NCBI RefSeq assembly: GCF_910591885.1
Contig: NC_063285.1
Span: forward strand, 3,968,001-4,032,000
Length of the DNA: 64,000 nt
Direction: 5' to 3'
Source of the DNA: Bombus terrestris
Lineage: Eukaryota; Arthropoda; Insecta; Hymenoptera; Apidae
Every line of letters begins with the position of its first letter. The stretch's first letter is position 1. The notes below the pieces were generated by a model that had not been told where the DNA came from, did no database searches, and worked only from the letters and a program-made list of their open reading frames with translations. A program made the translations under genes and the position numbers. Shown here in pieces: positions 37,574-51,509 of the stretch.

Positions 37574-40007
37574 AATTCTGAATATCGCTATACGTTATTT
37601 CGTAATAGTATATAATGTTATACGTTATATGGTAATACTATATAACGTTCTACGTTATACGGTAATACTATATAACGTTCTACGTTATATGGTAATACTA
37701 TATAACGTTATACGTTATATCGTAACAATATACAACGGTATACGCTATTGCGAAATAATATACAACGTTATACGTTATTACGTAATAGTAAATATCGTTA
37801 TACGTTATATGGTAATAGTATTAAACGCTATACGTTATTGCGTAATAGTAAATAACGTTGTACTTTATAACGTAACAACGTACAACGTTATACGTTATTA
37901 CGTAATAATATACAACGTTATACGTAATATGCTTATACTATGGTAATTCTGTATAACGTTATACGTTATTACGTAACAATAGACAACGTTATACGTTATT
38001 ACGCAATGGTATGTATCGTTATACGATATATGGTAATACTATATATCCCTATACGTTATTACGTAATAGTATATAACGTTATACGCTATAACGTAACAGT
38101 ACACCATGTTACACGCTATTACGTAATAATATACAACGATATAAGTTATTACGTAATAGTAAATATCGTTATACGTTACATGGTAATACTATATAACGCT
38201 ATACGTTATTACGTAATAGTATATAACGTTATACGTTATAACGTAACAATATACAACGCTATCCGTTATAACGTATCAATATACAACGTTATCCGCTATT
38301 ACGTAATAATATACAAAGTTATAAGTTATTGCGTAATAATATACAACGTTATACGTAATATGCTAATACTATGGTAATTCTGTATAACGTTATACGTTAT
38401 TACGTAATAGTATATAACCTTATACGATATATGGTATTACAATATAAAGTTATACGTTACGACGTAATAATATACAACGATATACGTTATTACGTAATAG
38501 TAAATATCGTTATACGTTATATGGTAATGCTATATAACGTTATACGTTACAACGTAACAATATACAACGCTATACGTTATTACGTAATAATCTACAACCT
38601 TATACGTTATTACGTAATAATATACAACGTTATACGCTATTGCGTAATAGTATATAACGTTATACATTATTACGTAACAGTAAATAACGTTATACGTTAT
38701 ATGGTAATACTATATAACGTTATACGTTATTACGTGGTAGTATATGACGTTAGACGTTATAACGTAACAATATACGACGTTATACGTTATTACGTAATAG
38801 TATATAACGTTATACATTATAACGTAACAATATACAACGTTATATGTTATAACGTAACAATATACAACGTTATACGTCATAACGTGACAATATACAACGT
38901 TAGACGCTATTACGTAATAGTATATAACGTAACACGTTACATGGTAATACTATATAACGTTATACGTTATTACGTAATAGCATATAACGTTATACGTTAT
39001 ATGGTAATACTATATGACGTTATACGTTGTTACGTAGTAGTATATAACGTTATACGTTTTAACGTAACAATATACAACGTTATACGTCATAACGTAACAA
39101 TATACAACGTTATACGTTATTACATAATGGGACATATCGTTATAGATTATATGGTCATATATATCGTTATCCGTCATTACGTAACTATATACAACGTTAT
39201 ACGTCATTACGTAACAATATACAACGTTATACGTCATTACGTAATAATATACAATGTTATACGTTATTTCGAAATAGTATATAACGTTATCCGTAATATG
39301 GTAATACTATATAACGTGATACGTTCTAACGTAACAATATACAACGTAATACGTTATTACGTAATAATATACAACGTTATACGTAATAAGCTAATACTAT
39401 GGTAATTCTGTATAACGTTATACGTTATTACGTAATAGTATATAACGTTATACATTATAACGTTATAATATACAACGTTACACATTATAACGTAACAATA
39501 TACAACGTTATACGTTATAACGTAAAAATATACATCGTTATACGCTATTATGTAGTATAATATAACGTTATACATTATAACGTTTCAATATACAACGTTA
39601 TACGCTATTGCGTAATAATATACAACGATATACGTTATTACGTAATAGCATATGTCGGAGATGAAAGGACGCCGGAGCTCCTCCTTGGATTCGCGGGAAT
39701 ACCGCAACTCTGTAACTTAGATTATACAAATGCCGCTCCGATTGTTCGAGATTTATGATCATGAGCTTGGGCTCGAGGCGACAATCAGTCGCCGAACGTA
39801 GCCGCGGTCAAAGGGATGAACGTTTTATCTAACAAAGGCACAGAGTAACTCTATACCTCTCCTTAAGAGAAATAGTCGTAGCGACACGTGGCAGTAAATA
39901 CTTCAATAGTTTCTATCCCGCGGCCCGCCACACGCAGATTTTGTCCTCCGAGTAAGATGATCGCCGGGTGTCGGCATGCCTTTGCGGCGTATGTTTAGCT
40001 AACGTGA

Positions 40008-40019
40008 GGACCCGCTATA
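40008..40019 (+). promoter_or_regulatory. Candidate core promoter of the solo LTR
   Basis: GGACCCGCTATA, conserved with the minus-strand LTR, where the next bases make a better TATAAAT. Here the box reads TATAGAT. Confidence 0.45.
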
Positions 40020-40501
40020 GATCTTAAGATTTAGTCAAGCGAAGTCCGTCAAATAGACTTTGTTGCAACTACGGGAAGATAGGAGAAACCTATCCTCCAC
40101 GAGCGTTGCTCCCCGTCAACAACCTCCCCTCAAGGGCGGCCAGCATCTCTTTCTAAACGCCGATATGGAGATCGACCAATTAGCAATAGCGCTAATTTCC
40201 CTCTCCTTTGGAACGAAAGCTTTCTTTGACGAATCCGAGGATCTCATATCCTTAGACCCACCCAATATAGTTTTTCCTCGACGACATCGTCGAGACGGAG
40301 AGGCATTCTTTGGTACGATCTCATCGACGAATGACAGTGCCGCCTTACAACCAGTGAATACCACACATCTAGTTAACAGAGAGTTAGACTTGAACTGTGC
40401 GAGTACATACGTTTACCATCCAGTGACCGCGGATTCGTTTCGAACCTAAGGTCATTATCACTAGTGCTACGAGTGCTTAATCTTGTTAATAAGCCTGTGC
40501 T

Positions 40502-40507
40502 AATAAA
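40502..40507 (+). terminator. Candidate polyadenylation signal of the solo LTR
   Basis: AATAAA about 85 bp before the LTR end, the expected placement for an R/U5 boundary. Confidence 0.5.
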
Positions 40508-41529
40508 CGCTCCGTTGTATCACAACAATGGCTAATTCTAATGAAAATCCATCAAACGCCCATCTCCTTAATCCTGACTCGAATCCGACATATATAACGT
40601 TATACGTTATATGGTAAAACCATATAACGTTATAGGATATAACATAACAATATACAACGTTATACGTTATTACGTAATAGTATATAACGTTATACGTTAT
40701 AACGTAACAATATACAACGTTATACGTTATAGCGTACCAATGTAGAACGTTATACGCTTTTACGCAATAATATACAACGTTATACGTTATTACGTAATAA
40801 TATACAACGTTATACGTAATATGCTAATACTATGTTAATTCTGTATAAAGTCATACGTTATTTCATAATAGTATATAACGTTATACGTTATATGGTAATA
40901 CTATATAACGTTATACGTTACATGGTAATGCTATATAACGTTATACGTTACATCGTAACAATATACAACGTTATACGCTATTACGTAATAATATACAAGG
41001 TAATACGTTATTTCGTAATACTATATAACGTTATACGTTACATGGTAATACCATATAACGTTATAGGTTATAACGTAACAATATACAACGTTATACGTTA
41101 TAGCGTACCAATATAGAACGTTATACGCTATTACGTAATAATGTGCAACGTTATACGTCATTACGTAATGATATACAACGTTATATGTTATTACGTAATA
41201 ATATACAACGTTATAAGTAGTATGCAAAAACTATAGTAATTCTGTATAACGTTATACGTTATTTCGTAATAGTATAAATCGTTATACATTATAACGTCAT
41301 AATATACAACGTTACACGTTATAACGTAGCAATATACAACGTTATTCGCTATTATGTAATATAATATAACGTTAGACATTGCAATGCTTCAATATACAAC
41401 GTTATACGCTATTGCGTAATAATATACAACGTTATACGTTATTTCGTAATAGTATATAACGTTATACGTTATATGGTAATACTATATAACGTTATAGCCT
41501 ATAACGTAACAATATACAACGTTATACGT

Positions 41530-42770
41530 TATTACGTAATAGTATATAATGTTATACGTTATAACGTAACAATATACAACGTTATACGCTATTATGCAAT
41601 ATATTATGACGTTATATATTATAACGATTCAATATACAACGTTATACGCTATTGAGTAATAATATACAACGTTATACGTTATTTCGTAATAGTATATAAC
41701 GTTATACGTTATATGGTAATACTATATAACGTTATAGGTTATAACGTAACAATATACAACGTTATACGTTATAGCGTACCAATATAGAACGTTATACGTT
41801 ATTACGTAATAATATACAACGTTATACGTTATTACTTAATAATGTACAACGTTATACGTTATTACGTAATAATATACAACGTTATAAGTAGTATGCTAAA
41901 ATAATAGTAATTCTGTATAACTTTATACGTTATTTCTTAATAGTATATAACGTTATACGATATATGGTAATACTATATAACGTCATAGGTTATAACGTAA
42001 GAATATACAACGTTATACGTTATAGCGTACCAATATAGAACGTTATACGGTATTACGTAATAATATGCAACGTTATACGTCATTACGTAATGATATACAA
42101 CGTTATATGTTATTACGTAATAATATACAACGTTATAAGTAGTATGCAAAAACTATAGTAATTCTGTATAACGTTATACGTTATTTCGTAATAGTATATA
42201 ACGTTCTACGTTATATGGTAAAACTGTATAACGTGATACGTTCTAACGTAACAATATACAACTTTATACGTTATTACGTAATAATATACAACGTTATACG
42301 TAATATGCTAATACTATGGTAATTCTATATAACGTTATACGTTATTACGTAATAGTATATAACGTTATACATTATAACGTTATAATATACAACGTTACAC
42401 GTTATAACGTAACAATATACAACGTTATTCGCTATTATGTAATATAATATAACGTTACACATTATAATGTTTCTATATACAACGTTATAAGATATTGCGT
42501 AATAATATACAACGTTATACGTTATTTCGTAATAGTATATAACGTTATACGTTATAACGTTACAATATACAACGTTTTACGTTATAGCGTACGTATATAG
42601 AACGTTATACGCTGTTACGTAATAATATACAACGTTATACGTTATTACGTAATAATATACAACGTTATACGTAATATGCTAATACTACGCTAATTCTGTA
42701 TAACATTATACGATATTTCGTAATAGTATATAACGTTATACGTTATATGGTAATACTATATAACATTATA
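41530..42770. repeat. Approx. 3,244-bp-spaced satellite duplication, copy 1
   Basis: Distinctive variants recur about 3,244 bp downstream: the irregular CTATTATGCAATAT unit at 41589 against 44834, and AAGTAGTATGC marker units at 42138 against 45381. Scattered differences show an older duplication. Ends are approximate. Confidence 0.65.
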
Positions 42771-44774
42771 CGTTATAGCGTAACAATATATATCGTTATA
42801 CGTTATTACGTAATAGTATATAACGTTATACATTATAACGTAACAATATACATCGTTATATGTTATAACGTAACAATATACAACGTTATACGTCATAACG
42901 TAACAATATACAACGCTATACGTTATTACGTAATAATATATAACGTTATACGTTATATGGTAATACCATATAAAGTTATACGTTATAACGTAACAATATA
43001 CAACATTATATGCTATTGCGTAATAATATACAACGTTATACGTTATTGCGTAATAGTATATAACGTTATACATTATAACGTAACAATATACAACGTTATA
43101 CGTTATAGCGAACCAATATAGAACGTTATACGCTATTACGTAATAATATACAACGCCATACGTTATTACGTAATAATACACAACGTTATACGTAATATGC
43201 TAATACTATGTTAATTCTGCATAACGTCAAACGTTGTTTCGTATTAGTATATAACGTTATACGTTAAATGGTAATTCTATATAACGTTATAGGTTATAGG
43301 GTAACAATATATAACGTTATACGTTATTACGTAATAGTATATAACGTTATACATTATAACGTACCAATATACAACGTTATACGTTATAACGTAACAATAT
43401 ACAACGTTATACGTTATAACGTAACAATATACAACGTTATACGCTATTATGTAGTATAATATAACGTTATACATTATAACGTTTCAATATACAACGTTAT
43501 ACGCTATTGCGTAATAATATACAACGATATACGTTATTACGTAATAGTATATAACGTTATACGTTATATGGTAATACTATATAACGCTATACGTTACGTA
43601 GTAATACTATATAACGTTATACGTTACAACGTAACAATATACAACGTTATACGCTATTACGTAATAATATACAATGTTATACGTTATTACGTAATGGTAC
43701 ATATCGTTATACGTTACATGGTAATACTATGTAACGTTATAGGTTATAACATAACAATATACAACGTTATACGCTATTACGTAATATTATATAACGTTAT
43801 ACATTATAACGTTTCAATATACAGCGTTATACGCTATTGCGTAGTAATATACATCGCTATACGTTACTACGTAATAGCATATAAGGTTATACATTATATC
43901 GTAGCAATATAAAACGTTATACCTTATAACGTAACAATATACAACGTTGTACGTAATATGCTAACACTACGGTAATTCTGTATAACGTTATACGTTATTA
44001 CTTAATAGTATAGAACGTTATACGTTATATGGTAATACTATATAAAGTTATACGCTACTACGTAATAATATACAACGTCATACGTTATTACGTATTAGTA
44101 TATATCGGTATACGATATATGGTAATACTATATAACACTATACGTTATATGGTAATACTTTATAACTCTATACGTTATATGGTAATACTATATAACTCTA
44201 TACGTTATTACGTAATAGTATATAACGTTATACGTTATAGGGTAATACTATATAACTATATACGTTATAACGTTAGAGTATACAACGTTATACGTCATAA
44301 CGTAGCAATACACAACTTTATACGATATTACGTAATAATATACGTCGTTAAACGTTATTACGTAAGGGTACATATCGTTATAGATTATATGGTAATTCTA
44401 TATAAAGTTATACGTTATAACGTAACAATATACAACGTTATAAGTCTTCACGTAATAGTATATATCGTTATACGTCATATGGTAATACTATATAACGTTA
44501 TACGTTATTTCGTAATAGTATATAACGTTATACGTTTTATGGTAATACTATATAACGTTATACGTTACATGGTAATAATATATAACGTTATACGTTATAT
44601 TGTAATACTATATAACGTTATAGATTATCTGGTAATACTATATAACGTTATACGTTACATGGTAATACTATATAAAGTTATACGTTATAACGTAACAATA
44701 TACAACGTTATAAGTCTTTACGTAATAGTATATATCGTTATACGTCATATGGTAATACTATAAAACGTTATACG

Positions 44775-46015
44775 TTATTTCGTAATAGTATATAACGTTA
44801 TACGTTATAACGTAACAATATACAACGTTATACGCTATTATGCAATATAATATGACGTTATACATTATAACGATTCAATATACAACGTTATACGCTATTG
44901 CGTAATAATATACAACGTTATACGTCATTTCGTAATAGTATATAACGTTATACGTTATATGGTAATACTATATAACGTTATAGGTTATAACGTAACAATA
45001 TACAACGTTATACGTTATAGCGTACCAATATAGAACGTTATACGCTATTACGTAATAATACACAACGTTACACGTTACTACGTAATAATGTACAACGTTA
45101 TAAGTTATTACGTAATAATATACAACCATAAGTAGTACGCTAAAATTATAGTAATTCTGTATAACGTTATACGTTATTTCGTAATAGTACACAACGTTAT
45201 ACGTTATATGGTAATACTATATAACGTCATAGGTTATAACGTAACAATATACAACGTTATACGTTATAGCGTACCAATATAGCACCTTATACGGTATTAC
45301 GTAATAATATGCAACGTTATACGTCATTACGTAATGATATACAACGTTATATGTTATTACGTAATAATATACAACGTTATAAGTAGTATGCTAAAACTAG
45401 AGTAATTCTGTATAACGTTATACGTTATTTCGTAATAGTATATAACGTTATACGTTATATGGTAAAACTGTATAAGGTGATACGTTCTAACGTAACAATA
45501 TACAACGTTATACGTTATTACGTAATAATATACAACGTTATACGTAATATGCTAATACTATTGTAATTCTATATAACGTTATACGTTATTACGCAATAGT
45601 ATATAACGTTATACATTATAACGTTATAATATACAACGTTACACGTTATAACGTAACAATATACAACGTTATTCGCTATTATGTAATATAATATAACGTT
45701 ACACATTATAATGTTTCTATATACAACGTTATAAGCTATTGCGTAATAATATACAACGTTATACGTTATTTCGTAATAGTATATAACGTTATACGTTACA
45801 TGGTAATACTATATAACATTATACGTTATAGCGTAACAATATATAACGTTATACGTTATTACGTAATAGTATATAACGTTATACGTTATAACGTTACAAT
45901 ATACAACGTTTAACGTTATAGCGTACCAATATAGAACGCTATACGCTGTTACGTAATAATATACAACGTTATACGTCATAACGTAACAATATACAACGTT
46001 ATACGTTATTACGTA
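44775..46015. repeat. Approx. 3,244-bp-spaced satellite duplication, copy 2
   Basis: Counterpart of 41530-42770, with the same order of rare variants (GTACCAATATAGAACG, AAGTAGTATGC, ATAATGTTTCTATATAC). Confidence 0.65.
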
Positions 46016-49000
46016 ATAATATATAACGTTATACGTTATATGGTAATACCATATAAAGTTATACGTTATAACGTAACAATATACAACATTATATGCTATT
46101 GCGTAATAATATACAACGATATACGTTATTACGTAATAGTATTTAACGTTATACGTTATATGGTAATACAATATACCGCTATACGTTACATGGCAATGCT
46201 ATATAACGTTATACGTTACAACGTAACAATATACAACGTTATACGCTATTACGTAATAATATACGACGTTATACGTTATTACGTAATGGTACATATCGTT
46301 ATAGATTATATGGCAATATATATCGTTATCCGTCATTACGTAACAACATACAACGTTATACGTTATTACGTAATAGTATATATCCTTATACGTTATATGG
46401 TAATACTATATAAAGTTATACGTTATTTCGTAATAGTACATAACGTTATGCGTTATATGGTAATACTATATAACGTTATACGTTATATGGTAATACTGTA
46501 TAAGGTTATACGTAATAGCGTAACAATATGCAACGTTATACGTTATTACATGATAATATACAACGTTATACGTTATTACGTAATGGTACATATCGTTATA
46601 GATTATATGGCAATATATATCGTTATCCGTCATTACGTAACAACATACAACGTTATTCGTTATTTCGTAATAGTATATATCGTTATACGTTATATGGTAA
46701 AACTGTATAAGGTGATATGTTCTAACGTAACAATATACAACGTTATACGTTATAACGCAACCATATACAACGTTATAGGTTATAACGTACCAATATACAA
46801 CGTTATACGCTATTACGTAATAATCTACAACGTTATACGTTATTACGTAATAATATAAAAGGTTATACGTAATATGCTAATACTATGGTAATTCTCTATA
46901 ACGTTATACGTTATTTCGTAGTAGTATATAACCTTATACGTTATATGGTAATACTATATAACGTCATACGTTATATGGTAGTACTATATAAGGTTATACG
47001 TAATAGCGTAACAATATGCAACGTTATACGTTATTACATGATAATATACAACGTTATACGCTATAATGTAATATTATATAACGTTATACATTATAACGTT
47101 TCAATATACAGCGTTATACGCTATTGCGTAGTAATATACATCGTTATACGTTATTACGTAATTATATATAACGTTATACATTTTAACGTTACAATATACA
47201 ACGTTACACTTTTTAACGTTACAATATACAACGTTACACGTTATAACGTAACAATATAGAACGTTATACGCTATTATGTAATATTATATAACGTTGTACA
47301 TTATAACGTTTCAATATAAAACGTTATACGCTATTACGTAATAATATACAACGTTATACGTTATTACGTAATGGTACAAATCGTTATAGATTATATGGCA
47401 ATATATATCGTTATCCGTCATTACGTAACAACATACAACGTTATACGTTTTTACGTAATAGTATATATCCTTATACGTTATATGGTAATACTATGTAACG
47501 TTATACGTTATAACGTAACAATATACAACGTTATACGTTATAACGTACAAATATAGAACGTTATACGCTATTACGTAATAATATACAACGTTGTACGTTA
47601 TTACGTAATAATATACAACGTTATACGTAATATGCTAATACTATGGCAACTATGTATAACGTTATACGTTATTTCGTAATACTATATAACGTTACACGTT
47701 CTTACTTAATAGTATATATCGGTATACGTTATATGGTAATACTATATAACCCTATACGTTATTACGTAATAGCATATAACGTTATACGTTATAACGCAAC
47801 CATATACAACGTTATAGGTTATAACGTACCAATATGCAACGTTATACGCTATTGCGTAATAATATATATCGTTATACGTTATGTGGTAGTACTATGTAAC
47901 GTTATACGTTATTACGTAATAGTATATAACGCTATACATTATAACGTTACAATATACAACGTTATACGTTATTACGTAATAGTATATGTCGTTATACGTT
48001 ATATGGTAATACTATATAACGCTATGCGTCATTACGTAACAATATACAACGCTATACGTCATGACGTAATAATACACAACGTTATACGTTATTACGTAAT
48101 AGTATATATCGTTATACGTTATGTGGTAATACTATGTAACGTTATACGTTATTACGTAATATTATATAACGCCATACATTATAACGTTACAATATACAAC
48201 GTTATACGTTATTACGTAATAGTATGTATCGTTATACGTTATTACGTAATAGTATATATCGTTATACGTTATTACGTAATAGTATATATAACGTTATACA
48301 TTATAACGTTACAATATACAGCGTTATACGCTATTGCGTAATAATATACATCGTTACACGTTATATGGTAATACTATATAACGTTATGCGTCATTACGTA
48401 ACAATATACAACGTTATACGTCATTACGTAATAATACACAACGTTATACGTTATTACGTAATAGTGTAGATCGTTATACGTTATATGGTAATACTATGTA
48501 ACGTTATACGTTATTACGTGATTGTATATAACGTTATACATTATAACGTTACAATATACAACGTTATACGTTATTACGTAATAGTATATAACGTTATACA
48601 TTATAACGTAACGATATACAACGTTATACGCTATTACGTAACAATACACAACGTTATGCGTTATTTCGCGATAGTATATATCGTTATACGATATATGGTA
48701 ATACAATATAACGTTATGCGTTATAACGTAACAATATTCAACGTTATACGTTATAACGTACCAATATAGAACGTTATACGCTATTACGTAATAATATACA
48801 ATGTTATACGTTATTACGTAATGGTACATATCGTTATATATTATATGGCAATATATATCGTTATCCGTCATTACGTAACAATATACAACGTTATACGTCA
48901 TTACGTAATAATACACAACGTTATACGTTGTTACGTAATAGTATATATCGCTATACGTTATATGGTAATACTACGTACCGTTATACGTTATTTCGTAATA

Positions 49001-51509
49001 GTATATAACGTTATACATTATAACGTTAGAAAATAAAACGTTATACGTTATTACGTAATAGTATATAACGTTATACGTAATAGCGTAACAATATGCAACG
49101 TTATATGTTGTTACGTAATAGTGTATCTCGTTATAAGTTATATGGTAATACTATATAACCCTATACGTTATTACGTAATAGTATATAACGTTATTCGTTA
49201 TAACGTAACAATATACAACGTTATAAGTTATAACGTACCAATATACAAAGTTATACGCTATTACGTAATAATCTACAACGTTATACGTTATTACGTAATA
49301 ATATACAACGTCATACGATATTACGTAATAGTATATACCATTATACGTTATATGGTAATACTATATATCGTTATACGTTATTACGCAAAAGTATATAACG
49401 TTATACGTTATTACGTAAAAGTATATAACGTTATACGTTATATGGTAATACTATATAACGTTATACGTTATATGGTAGTACTCTATAACGTTATACGTAA
49501 TACCGTAACAGTATACAACGATGTACGTTATTACGTAATAGTATATAACGTCACACGTTACATAGTAATACTATATAACGTTATACGTTATTACGTAATA
49601 GTATATAACGTTATACGTTATATGGTAATACTATATATCGTTATACGTTATTACGCAAAAGTATATAACGTTATACGTTATTACGTAAAAGTATATAACG
49701 TTATACGTTATATGGTAATGCTATATAACGTTATACGTTATATGGTAATACTATATACCGTTCTTCGTTATATGGTAATACTATATAACGTTATACGTTA
49801 CATGGTAATACTATAAAACGATATTCGTTATATGGTAATACTTTATAACGTTATACGTTATTACGTAATAGTATATAACGTTATACGTTATATGGTAGTA
49901 CTATATAACGTTATACGTTATTACGTAAAAGTATATAACGCTATACATTATAACCTAACAATATGCAACGTTATACGTTATAACGTAACAATATACAACG
50001 TTATACGCTATTGCGTAATAATATACAACGTCAAAGGTTATTACGTAACAACATATATGGGTAAACGTTACATGGGAATACTCGATAACCCTATACCTTA
50101 TTACGTAATAGTATATAATGTTATACGTTACATGGCAATACTATATATCGTTATACGTTATTACGCAATAGCATATAACGTTATACATTACAACGTAACG
50201 ATATACAACGTTATACGTTATAACGTAACAATATACAACGTTATACGTCATTACGTAATAGTATATAACGTTATACATTATAACCTAACAATAGGCAACG
50301 TTATACGTTATAACGTAACAATATACAACGTTATACGCTATAGCGTAATAATATACAACGTCATACGATATTACGTAATAGTATATACCGTTATACGTTA
50401 TATGGTAATACTATATAACCCTATACGTTATTACGTAATAGTATATAACGTTATTCGTTATATGGTTATACTATATAACGTTATACGTTATATGGTAATA
50501 CTATATAACGTTATGCGTTATATGGTAATACTATATAACGTTATACGTTATTACGTAATAGTATATAACGTTATACGTTATATGGTAATACTATATATCG
50601 TTATACGTTAACACGTAAAAGTATATAACGTTATACGTTATTACGTAAAAGTATATAACGTTATACGTTATATGGTAATGCTATATAACGTTATACGTTA
50701 TATGGTAATACTATATAACGTTATTCGTTATATGGTAATACTATATAACGTTATTCGTTATAGGGTAATACTATATAACGTTATACGTTATATGGTAATA
50801 CTATAAAACGTTATTCGTTATATGGTAATACTATATAACGTTATACGTTATTACGTAATAGTATATAACTTTATACGTTATATGGTAACACTATATAATG
50901 TTATACGTTATTACGTAATAGTATATAACGTTGTACGTTATATGGTAATACTATATAACGTTATACGTTATTACGTAAAAGTATATAACGTTATAAATTA
51001 TAACCTAACAATATGCAACGTTATATGTAATAACGTAACTATATACAACGTTATACGTTATAACGTAACAATATACAACGTTATACGTCATTACGTAAAA
51101 GTATATAACGTTATACGTTATATGGTAATACTATATAACGTTATACGTTATATGGTAATACTATATAACGTTATACGTTATTATTTAAAAGTATATAACG
51201 TTATACGTTATATGGTAATACTATATAACGTTATACGTTATATGGTAATACTATATAACGTTATACGTTATATGGTAATACTATATAATGTTATTCGTTA
51301 TATGGTAATACTATATAACGTTATACGTTATAACGTAACAATATACAACGTTACACGTCATTACATAATAATATACAATGTTATACGTCATTACGTAATA
51401 AAATACAACGTTATATGTAATATGCTAATATTATGGTAATTCTGTATAACGTTATACGTTATTTCGTAATAGTATATAACGTTATACGTTATATGGTAAT
51501 ACTACATAA

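Larger units (their letters stand above)
34011..39652. repeat. 30-bp satellite array, middle block
   Basis: Satellite with the same monomer, more mosaic than the outer parts. It contains three copies of the GAAACCGGAATTT module and repeated use of a module that includes ATGGTACATATCGTTATAG. Many 41-bp marker units cut it into segments of roughly 250-850 bp. No gene. Confidence 0.96.
39653..40590 (+). mobile_element. Solo LTR with 7-bp terminal inverted repeat
   Basis: A 938-bp GC-richer block beginning TGTCGGA and ending TCCGACA, a perfect 7-bp terminal inverted repeat. Flanks are CATA (39649-39652) and TATA (40591-40594), a 4-bp duplication with one mismatch; removing the insert with one copy restores satellite register. 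A TATA-like CTATAGATC lies near 40015 and AATAAA at 40502-40507. It shares many blocks with the minus-oriented LTR at 28612-29340, so both belong to one LTR family, probably Ty3/Gypsy by the 4-bp duplication. A 129-codon open frame at 40060-40449 lies inside the LTR without a recognisable domain; I treat it as chance. Confidence 0.88.

Noticed and set aside
40060..40449. A 129-codon frame inside the plus-oriented solo LTR.
   Set aside because: It overlaps the expected R/U5 part of the LTR and its homologous segment at 28612-29340 is not open in the same way.
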